This document shows positions 21,679 through 27,676 of a DNA stretch of 27,676 bases, piece by piece. Below the pieces are notes generated by a model. The model did not search any database. It was given only the letters and a program-made list of their open reading frames with translations, and was not told the DNA's origin. The translations under genes were made by a program, and so were the position numbers. Position 1 is the stretch's first letter. The number at the start of each line of letters is the position of its first letter. Origin of the DNA: UMGS1279 sp045534095 (GTDB taxonomy: Bacteria > Bacillota > Clostridia > Oscillospirales > Acutalibacteraceae); NCBI GenBank assembly GCA_045534095.1, contig JAZSJA010000113.1, positions 1 to 27,676 on the forward strand. Direction: 5' to 3'.

Positions 21679-22911
21679 ATGAATAAACAAGATATTAAAA
21701 AGGTTGTTTTAGCATATTCGGGTGGTTTGGATACTTCCATTATCATCCCTTGGCTTAAAGAGAATTACAACAACTGCGAGGTTATTGCAGTGTCAGGCGA
21801 CGTTGGTCAAGGTACCGAGCTTGACGGTTTGGAAGAGAAGGCTCTTGCTACGGGCGCATCAAAGCTTTACGTTCTTGATTTAAAACAAGAATACGTTGAG
21901 GAATATATTTGGCCTTGTCTTAAAGCAGGTGCTGAATATGAGCAGTATCTTTTAGGTACCTCTCACGCACGTCCTTGCATTGCAAAGGGTCTTGCAGAAA
22001 TCGCTATCAAAGAGGGTGCAGACGCTATCTGCCACGGCTGTACCGGTAAAGGTAACGACCAAGTTCGTTTTGAGCTTACCTTAAAGGCTTTTGCCCCTGA
22101 GATGGCTATTATCGCTCCTTGGAGAGAGTGGGATATCAAATCAAGAGAAGAGGAAATTGAGTACGCTGAGGCACACAACATTCCCCTTAAAATAAATCGC
22201 GAAACCAACTATTCTAAAGATAAAAATGTTTGGCACTTATCTCACGAAGGTCTTGATTTGGAGGACCCCGCAAACGAACCCCTTTACAATAAAGAAGGCT
22301 TTCTGGAGATGGGCATTTCCCCCGAACAGGCACCTGACGTTCCTACCTATGTAAACATCCACTTTGAAAAGGGTGTTCCCACCGCTATTGATGGTGTAGA
22401 AATGAACGGTCTTGAGATTGTTGAAAAACTTAACGAACTCGGCGGAGCAAACGGCGTTGGACTTCTCGATATCGTTGAAAACCGTCTTGTTGGTATGAAA
22501 TCCAGAGGTGTTTACGAAACTCCCGGTGGTGCAATTCTCTACAAAGCACATGAAATTTTAGAGATGATCACCCTCGATCGTGAAACCTCTCACTATAAAA
22601 AACTTGTTGCTCAAAAGTTTGGCGAACTTGTTTACAACGGTCTTTGGTTCACTCCTTTAAGAGAAGCCCTTTCCGCTTTTGTAGATGAAACTCAAAAAAC
22701 CGTTACAGGTGACGTAAAGATTAAACTTTACAAGGGCAACATCATCAACGCAGGCGTTACCTCACCTTATACTCTCTATGATGAGAACGTTGCTTCCTTT
22801 GGTGATGACGGCGGCGCTTACGACCAAAAAGATTCTGCAGGCTTTATTAACCTCTTTGGTCTTTCTATTAAGGTTAAGGCATTGCTTGACAAACAAAGAG
22901 GCGAAAACTAA
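21679..22911 (+). CDS. argG: Argininosuccinate synthase
   Basis: A 410-residue cytoplasmic enzyme that joins citrulline and aspartate using ATP to form argininosuccinate, the penultimate step of arginine synthesis. The ATP-pyrophosphatase loop SGGLDT is at 14-19. Downstream family blocks include ARPCIAKG, GKGNDQVRFE and NREVNYS-like NRETNYS. Length is normal. The ATG at 21679 has GGAGG upstream; the TTG at 21664 is part of that ribosome binding site and is rejected. It is first in the arg operon, behind a promoter overlapped by an ARG-box-like site, so repression by arginine is expected. A 10-bp hairpin lies between it and argH. Confidence 0.97.
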   Translation: MNKQDIKKVVLAYSGGLDTSIIIPWLKENYNNCEVIAVSGDVGQGTELDGLEEKALATGASKLYVLDLKQEYVEEYIWPCLKAGAEYEQYLLGTSHARPCIAKGLAEIAIKEGADAICHGCTGKGNDQVRFELTLKAFAPEMAIIAPWREWDIKSREEEIEYAEAHNIPLKINRETNYSKDKNVWHLSHEGLDLEDPANEPLYNKEGFLEMGISPEQAPDVPTYVNIHFEKGVPTAIDGVEMNGLEIVEKLNELGGANGVGLLDIVENRLVGMKSRGVYETPGGAILYKAHEILEMITLDRETSHYKKLVAQKFGELVYNGLWFTPLREALSAFVDETQKTVTGDVKIKLYKGNIINAGVTSPYTLYDENVASFGDDGGAYDQKDSAGFINLFGLSIKVKALLDKQRGEN

Positions 22912-22925
22912 TATTAAATCCAAGG

Positions 22926-22953
22926 CGACAAAGGGTGATAATGCCCTTTGTCG
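22926..22953 (+). other. Perfect hairpin between argG and argH
   Basis: CGACAAAGGG-TGATAATG-CCCTTTGTCG, a perfect ten-base stem. It is followed by TATTGTACTTTG rather than a T-run, so it probably marks an mRNA processing or 3'-protection site, or a partial terminator lowering the downstream genes, rather than the end of the operon. Confidence 0.6.
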
Positions 22954-22982
22954 TATTGTACTTTGATTAAGGAGATTGTAAA

Positions 22983-24353
22983 ATGCAACTTTGGAAGGGT
23001 AGATTTGAGAAAGAGCTTGACCCCAAAACCAACGATTTTAATTCCTCAATATCTTTTGATAGCCGTATGTTTAAAGAGGATATTGAAGGCAGTATTGCTC
23101 ACGCAACAATGCTTGCAGCCCAGGGCATAATTACCTCTGAGGATTTAGGTGAAATTGTTGAAGGGCTTCGAAATATAAAATCTGAAATCGAAAAAGGTGA
23201 GCTTTTAATTGATCCAAACGCAGAGGATATTCACACCTTTGTTGAGGGTGAACTTACCGCCAGAATCGGTGCGGCAGGTAAAAGACTTCATACCGCTCGT
23301 AGCCGTAATGACCAGGTTGCACTTGATATTAGACTCTATCTCCGCAAAGAGTGTGAAGCACTTTACGCTCAACTTACAGAACTTATAGAAGTACTTACTA
23401 AAAAGGCTGAGGAGTATGCAGGTGCAGTAATGCCCGGCTATACCCACCTTCAAAGGGCACAACCAATCACCTTTGGTCATCATCTTTTGGCCTATGCAGA
23501 GATGTTGCTTCGCGATAAAGAGCGACTTACCGATGCCAAAAACAGAATGAACTATTGCCCTCTTGGTTCTTGTGCTTTAGCCGGCACCACCTACAATACA
23601 AACAGAGAAATGACCGCTAAGGATTTAGGCTTTTTTGGACCTATGCAAAACTCCTTAGACGGCGTATCTGATAGAGATTTTTGCATTGAACTTGCATCTA
23701 CTCTTTCAATAATAATGGTACATCTTTCTCGTTTTTCTGAGGAAATTGTGCTTTGGGCATCCTTTGAATTCAAATTCATCGAGCTTGATGACGCCTTTTC
23801 TACAGGCTCTTCCATAATGCCTCAAAAGAAAAACCCCGATATAACCGAGCTTATCAGAGGTAAATCGGGCAGAGTGTTTGGTGATTTAACAACACTTCTA
23901 ACAATGATGAAAGGTCTGCCTCTGGCATACAACAAGGATATGCAAGAGGATAAAGAGGCAATTTTTGATTGCTTTGATACCGTTAAAATGTGTCTTACCG
24001 CATTCATCCCCATGCTTGATACAATGACTGCACTCCCTGAAAATATGCGTAAAGCCGCAGCAGGTGGATTTATAAACGCTACCGATTGTGCAGACTATTT
24101 GGTAAGCAAAGGGCTCCCCTTTAGAGATGCTTACAAAGCAACCGGTGAGCTTGTTGCTCTCTGTATTAAAAAGGGCACTACTTTGGAAGACCTTCCTCTT
24201 GATGAATATAAAAATATTTGTGATATGTTCGATGAGGGTGTTTATAATGCCATCGATTTGGAAAAATGCGTAAACGATCGCACCTCTCTTGGTGGTCCCG
24301 CACCTCAAAACGTCCTTGCACAAGTAAAAAGAATTAAAGAAATTAACAAGTAA
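22983..24353 (+). CDS. argH: Argininosuccinate lyase
   Basis: A 456-residue cytoplasmic enzyme of the fumarase/aspartase superfamily that splits argininosuccinate into arginine and fumarate. The signature loop GSSIMPQKKNP at 275-285 carries the serine expected to act in catalysis. Other family blocks are LHTARSRNDQV near 101-111 and GYTHLQRAQP near 151-160. Length is normal for the homotetrameric enzyme. AAGGAG lies upstream of the ATG. It follows argG with a 71-base gap holding a hairpin, and argC begins 13 bases after its stop, so the genes are probably co-transcribed. Confidence 0.97.
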   Translation: MQLWKGRFEKELDPKTNDFNSSISFDSRMFKEDIEGSIAHATMLAAQGIITSEDLGEIVEGLRNIKSEIEKGELLIDPNAEDIHTFVEGELTARIGAAGKRLHTARSRNDQVALDIRLYLRKECEALYAQLTELIEVLTKKAEEYAGAVMPGYTHLQRAQPITFGHHLLAYAEMLLRDKERLTDAKNRMNYCPLGSCALAGTTYNTNREMTAKDLGFFGPMQNSLDGVSDRDFCIELASTLSIIMVHLSRFSEEIVLWASFEFKFIELDDAFSTGSSIMPQKKNPDITELIRGKSGRVFGDLTTLLTMMKGLPLAYNKDMQEDKEAIFDCFDTVKMCLTAFIPMLDTMTALPENMRKAAAGGFINATDCADYLVSKGLPFRDAYKATGELVALCIKKGTTLEDLPLDEYKNICDMFDEGVYNAIDLEKCVNDRTSLGGPAPQNVLAQVKRIKEINK

Positions 24354-24366
24354 CCAAGGTGATAAA

Positions 24367-25299
24367 ATGACAAAAGTATTTATTGATGGCAGTCAGGGTA
24401 CCACCGGACTTAAAATATTTGACAGGCTAAAAAACAGGGAAGACATTGAACTTATAACCCTCCCCGAAGAACTCAGAAAAGATACTTCGGCAAGAAAGGA
24501 CGCCTTAAATGCGGCAGATATAGCCTTTTTGTGTTTGCCTGATGATGCGGCAAGAGAAGCGGTATCCCTTATTGAAAACGAAAACACCGTGGTTATAGAT
24601 ACGTCTACTGCTCATCGTACCAATGAAGATTGGGCATACGGATTTCCTGAATTATCGAATGAACTTAAAAATAAACTTATATCCTCTAAGAGGGTAGCTG
24701 TTCCGGGCTGTTACGCAAGCGGATTTATAGCATTGGTAAAGCCTTTGGTAGAAAATGGATTTATTGATGAAAATCAAGATATTTTTTGCCACGCTATTTC
24801 GGGCTACAGCGGTGCAGGTAAAAAAGGCATCGCACAGTATGAGGATGAAAACAGAGATAAAATGTTGGATGCCCCACGCGAGTATGCACTTACTCAAGAA
24901 CACAAGCATTTAAAAGAAATGAAAATCATAAGCGGTCTTAAAAATGAACCCGTTTTCTCGCCCTATGTTTGTGATTATTTTTGCGGAATGGTTATGACAG
25001 TTCCCATTTTGGCTAAGGATTTAAAAAATGGCAAGACCACCGAAGATATTAAAAAACTATATGCCGAAAAATACATAGGCAATATTGTAAAATATAAAGA
25101 ATCAATTGATGAAAACGGCTTTATTTCCGGTAATGCGATGGCAGAAAATGATGGTATGGAAATAACCGTTGCAGGTAATGAAAATAGAATTTTACTTATT
25201 GCTCGATATGATAATTTAGGTAAAGGTGCAAGCGGTGCAGCACTTGAATGTATGAACTTTAAAATGGGTCAAAACCCTGAATTTATGCTTAATATATAG
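24367..25299 (+). CDS. argC: N-acetyl-gamma-glutamyl-phosphate reductase, short (type 2) form
   Basis: A 310-residue NADPH-dependent enzyme that reduces N-acetylglutamyl phosphate to the semialdehyde, third step of the acetylated pathway. The nucleotide-binding start is FIDGSQGTTGLKI. The catalytic cysteine is C115 in VPGCYASG. A histidine partner is expected near 200. At 310 residues, and with this N terminus, it belongs to the shorter ArgC type rather than the common form of about 345. It starts 13 bases after argH, with AAGGTG upstream, and argJ follows 18 bases later. Confidence 0.95.
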   Translation: MTKVFIDGSQGTTGLKIFDRLKNREDIELITLPEELRKDTSARKDALNAADIAFLCLPDDAAREAVSLIENENTVVIDTSTAHRTNEDWAYGFPELSNELKNKLISSKRVAVPGCYASGFIALVKPLVENGFIDENQDIFCHAISGYSGAGKKGIAQYEDENRDKMLDAPREYALTQEHKHLKEMKIISGLKNEPVFSPYVCDYFCGMVMTVPILAKDLKNGKTTEDIKKLYAEKYIGNIVKYKESIDENGFISGNAMAENDGMEITVAGNENRILLIARYDNLGKGASGAALECMNFKMGQNPEFMLNI

Positions 25300-25317
25300 G
25301 TTATAGGTGGAAAAATT

Positions 25318-26535
25318 ATGGTAGATTTTATAAATGGCGGTATTACCGCTCCAAAAGGCTTTAAGGCAAGCGGTATTCACTGCGGAATCAGAAAAAATAA
25401 ATCTAAAAAGGATCTGGCTTTAATCGTATCTGATGTTGAATGCGATGCGGCAGCAGTATATACTCAAAATTTAGTGTACGGTGCTCCCATTACCGTTACA
25501 AAAAATAACATTGCAGATGGCAAGGCAAGAGCGGTTATTTGCAATAGCGGTATTGCTAATACCTGTAATGCAGACGGTATAGAAAAAGCAGAGCTTATGT
25601 GTTCTCTCGCTGCTGATGCCCTGAATTTAAAGCCTACAGATTTTGTTGTGGCATCAACAGGCGTTATCGGTCAGCCAATAAATATTGAGCCTATTAAAAA
25701 TGGTCTTCCTCAGCTTGTAAAGGAACTTAGCGTTGATGGCTCAAGCAATGCTGCCGAGGCAATTATGACAACCGACGTTGTTAAAAAGGAACTTGCCGTA
25801 GAGTTCACTCTTGGTGGCAAAACCTGTAAAATCGGTGCCATTTCAAAGGGTAGCGGTATGATTCATCCCAATATGGCAACCATGCTTTGCTTTGTTACTA
25901 CCGATGCAAACATAACCTCTGAAATGCTTAAATCTGCACTTTTGGAAGTTGTAGCCGATAGTTTTAATATGCTTTCCATAGATGGTGACACCTCCACTAA
26001 TGATACCGTGGCGGTTTTGGCTTCAGGTATGGCAGAAAATGTAAGAATAGAAGAAAAGAATGCCGATTACGCTTCTTTTGTTAAAGCACTTGCCGCTATA
26101 TGCGAAAAGCTTGTTAAAATTATGGCTAAGGATGGCGAGGGTGCAACTAAGTTGGTAGAGTGCCAGGTAAGTGGAGCAAAATCCAAAGAGATTGCCAAGG
26201 TTTGTGCAAAATCTGTAATCTGCTCTTCCCTTGTTAAGGCCGCCATGTTTGGTGCTGATGCTAACTGGGGCAGAATTCTCTGTGCTTTAGGTTATGCAGG
26301 CGTAGAGATTGACGTAAACAAAGTAGACGTTTACTTTAAATCTGCAGGCGGCGAAATTTTAGTTTGCCAAAATGGTGCAGGTGTAGATTTTTCTGAAGAA
26401 AAAGCGAAGGAAATTCTTGTTAAGGACGAGGTTTATATAATTGTAAAACTTAACGATGGTGAATTTTCTGCTAATGCTTACGGCTGTGATTTAACCTACG
26501 ATTACGTTAAAATCAATGGCGACTACAGAACCTAA
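25318..26535 (+). CDS. argJ: Glutamate N-acetyltransferase / ornithine acetyltransferase
   Basis: A 405-residue Ntn-type acetyltransferase that self-cleaves into alpha and beta chains. It recycles the acetyl group from N-acetylornithine to glutamate, and in bifunctional members also makes N-acetylglutamate from acetyl-CoA. The cleavage site is the NMATML block, with nucleophile T188 starting the beta chain, preceded by KGSGMIHP. No argA-type synthase is in the window, so this enzyme may supply all the acetylglutamate, but mono- or bifunctionality cannot be read from sequence. GGTGG lies upstream of the ATG. It sits between argC and argB in the usual Firmicutes order. Confidence 0.96.
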   Translation: MVDFINGGITAPKGFKASGIHCGIRKNKSKKDLALIVSDVECDAAAVYTQNLVYGAPITVTKNNIADGKARAVICNSGIANTCNADGIEKAELMCSLAADALNLKPTDFVVASTGVIGQPINIEPIKNGLPQLVKELSVDGSSNAAEAIMTTDVVKKELAVEFTLGGKTCKIGAISKGSGMIHPNMATMLCFVTTDANITSEMLKSALLEVVADSFNMLSIDGDTSTNDTVAVLASGMAENVRIEEKNADYASFVKALAAICEKLVKIMAKDGEGATKLVECQVSGAKSKEIAKVCAKSVICSSLVKAAMFGADANWGRILCALGYAGVEIDVNKVDVYFKSAGGEILVCQNGAGVDFSEEKAKEILVKDEVYIIVKLNDGEFSANAYGCDLTYDYVKINGDYRT

Positions 26536-26578
26536 TTTTATACAACATAATATTAAATAAGAATTTTGGAGATTTTTT

Positions 26579-27436
26579 ATGAATTTAACAAATGCAGAAA
26601 GAGCCGAGGTTTTAACTCAGGCACTTCCTTACATTAAAAGATATAACGGTGAAATTGTTGTTGTTAAATACGGCGGTAATGCTATGATTAACGAGCAACT
26701 TAAACAGCAGGTTATGGAGGATATAGTTCTTTTATGGCTTATTGGTGTTAAGGTTGTTTTGGTTCACGGCGGTGGCCCCGAAATCAATGATTTAATGGAT
26801 AGACTCGGTAAAAAGCCTCAGTTTGTAGATGGACTTCGTGTTACCGATAAGGAAACCGTAGACATTGTTCAAATGGTTCTCGCAGGTAAGGTTAATAAAA
26901 CCCTTGTAAACCTTTTAGAGATGAAGGGAGGCAAGGCGATGGGTATATCCGGTATGGATGGTTGCCTTATTGAGGCAGAGATTAAGGATGAACGTCTTGG
27001 CTATGTTGGTAGGGTTACAAACGTTAATATCGAGCCCATTAACGATCTCTTGGAAAAAGGCTATATTCCTGTTGTTTCTACCATTGGTTGCGATAAAGAG
27101 GGCAACGCCTATAATATAAACGGCGATACCGCAGCAGCATATATTGCAGGTGCACTGGGTGCTGAGCGTCTTATAATGATGACAGATATAGATGGCATTC
27201 TTCGTGATCGTCATGATCCTTCAACCCTAATTTCCGAGGTTACGTTGGATGATATTAAAAATCTTTGTGATGAGGGCGTTATTTCGGGCGGTATGATTCC
27301 AAAGGTTGATTGCTGCGTAGAGGCAATTCATAAGGGCGTTAAAAACGTAATTATTATGGATGGTCGTGTGCCTCATTCAATTCTTATGGAGATATTAACC
27401 GACGAAGGTGCCGGTACAATGGTAAAGGCGGAGTGA
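26579..27436 (+). CDS. argB: N-acetylglutamate kinase
   Basis: A 285-residue amino-acid kinase family enzyme phosphorylating N-acetylglutamate, the second step of the pathway. Visible are the nucleotide loop KYGGNAM near 29-35, the substrate loop GGGPEI near 64-69 and an NINGDTAA block near 180. The protein carries an N-terminal helix of about 20 residues before the kinase core, the feature that in other NAGKs forms the arginine-binding hexamer. This suggests feedback inhibition by arginine, in keeping with an ArgJ-type recycling pathway. TTTGGAG precedes the ATG. The argD start lies one base after its stop. Confidence 0.96.
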   Translation: MNLTNAERAEVLTQALPYIKRYNGEIVVVKYGGNAMINEQLKQQVMEDIVLLWLIGVKVVLVHGGGPEINDLMDRLGKKPQFVDGLRVTDKETVDIVQMVLAGKVNKTLVNLLEMKGGKAMGISGMDGCLIEAEIKDERLGYVGRVTNVNIEPINDLLEKGYIPVVSTIGCDKEGNAYNINGDTAAAYIAGALGAERLIMMTDIDGILRDRHDPSTLISEVTLDDIKNLCDEGVISGGMIPKVDCCVEAIHKGVKNVIIMDGRVPHSILMEILTDEGAGTMVKAE

Positions 27437-27437
27437 A

Positions 27438-27676
27438 ATGCAAACTTTAACAAATAAAGATAAAACCTACGTTGCTAATACATATAATCGTTTTCCTGTA
27501 GAAATAGTGTCGGGTAACGGCAGTTATTTTTATGATACAAATGGCAAAAAATATATCGATATGGGTTCGGGTATTGGCGTTAACGCTTTTGGTACTGCCG
27601 ATGAGGTTTGGAAAGAAGCCGTTATAAATCAGCTTGATAAACTTCAGCATACCTCAAACCTTTATTATACCGAGCC
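27438..27676 (+). CDS. argD: Acetylornithine aminotransferase, N-terminal part (cut by window edge)
   Basis: The first 79 codons of a class III PLP-dependent aminotransferase, open to the right edge. Family features are NRFPVEIVSGNGSYFYDTNG and the YIDMGSGIGVNAFG block, then a HTSNLYYTEP stretch. It would transaminate N-acetylglutamate semialdehyde to N-acetylornithine, completing the acetylated branch encoded upstream. The PLP lysine lies beyond the window, so the assignment rests on the N terminus and on operon position. The ATG has GGCGGAG within the end of argB, one base after its stop, implying translational coupling. Confidence 0.92.
   Translation, partial: MQTLTNKDKTYVANTYNRFPVEIVSGNGSYFYDTNGKKYIDMGSGIGVNAFGTADEVWKEAVINQLDKLQHTSNLYYTE

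Noticed and set aside
22237..22551. Minus-strand reading frame inside argG
   Set aside because: Lies entirely within a well-identified enzyme gene and shows no family features.

Overview
The window looks like a chromosomal stretch from an AT-rich, low-GC Gram-positive anaerobe, most likely a gut Clostridia (Bacillota). Four things point there: the order tepA-like protease then ftsK/spoIIIE, the strong GGAGG-type ribosome binding sites, the mix of sugar-degrading enzymes, and an argGHCJBD run with the short type of ArgC. This placement is an inference from gene content; no rRNA or marker phylogeny is available here. Apart from the argD fragment cut by the right edge, all genes are complete. 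No tRNA, rRNA, CRISPR array or insertion sequence was seen.

Region 1 (1-5.9 kb) is carbohydrate-related. It has a large glycosidase-like protein distantly resembling the GH106 alpha-L-rhamnosidase type, a MATE exporter, and a leftward two-gene operon of a zinc alcohol/polyol dehydrogenase and an SDR epimerase/dehydratase. That operon has a consensus promoter, an operator-like palindrome just downstream of it, and its own terminator.

Region 2 (6.0-12.6 kb) is a five-gene rightward housekeeping operon from a TTGAAT-17-TATAAT promoter: ClpP-like TepA protease, FtsK/SpoIIIE DNA translocase, YgiQ-type radical SAM protein, a membrane-anchored ComEC-like metallo-beta-lactamase protein, and a DUF3006 protein. 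The last three genes overlap one another. A small DUF378 membrane protein converges on it.

Region 3 (12.7-16.5 kb) returns to sugars: rhamnulokinase (RhaB), then a separately promoted TIM-barrel glycosidase-like protein resembling the DUF6067 type. Each ends in a clear terminator.

Region 4 (16.5-21.4 kb) is a compact surface-polysaccharide control module: Wzz-like chain-length protein, BY-type tyrosine kinase, its PHP-type phosphatase, and a membrane NDP-sugar 4,6-dehydratase. A divergent gene encodes a degenerate LytR-CpsA-Psr-like protein. No glycosyltransferase, flippase or polymerase accompanies them.

Region 5 (21.4 kb to the end) is the arginine biosynthesis operon argG-argH-argC-argJ-argB-argD. 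It covers the acetyl-glutamate cycle and the last two steps from citrulline. Upstream lie two identical ARG-box-like palindromes and a third that overlaps the -10 of a near-consensus promoter, which fits repression by ArgR with arginine. ArgR itself and carbamoyltransferase (argF) are not in the window.

No wholly new system is evident. The most worthwhile leads are the two poorly characterised glycosidase-like proteins around a lone rhamnulokinase, the LCP-like remnant facing the polysaccharide module, and the three-site ARG-box layout.
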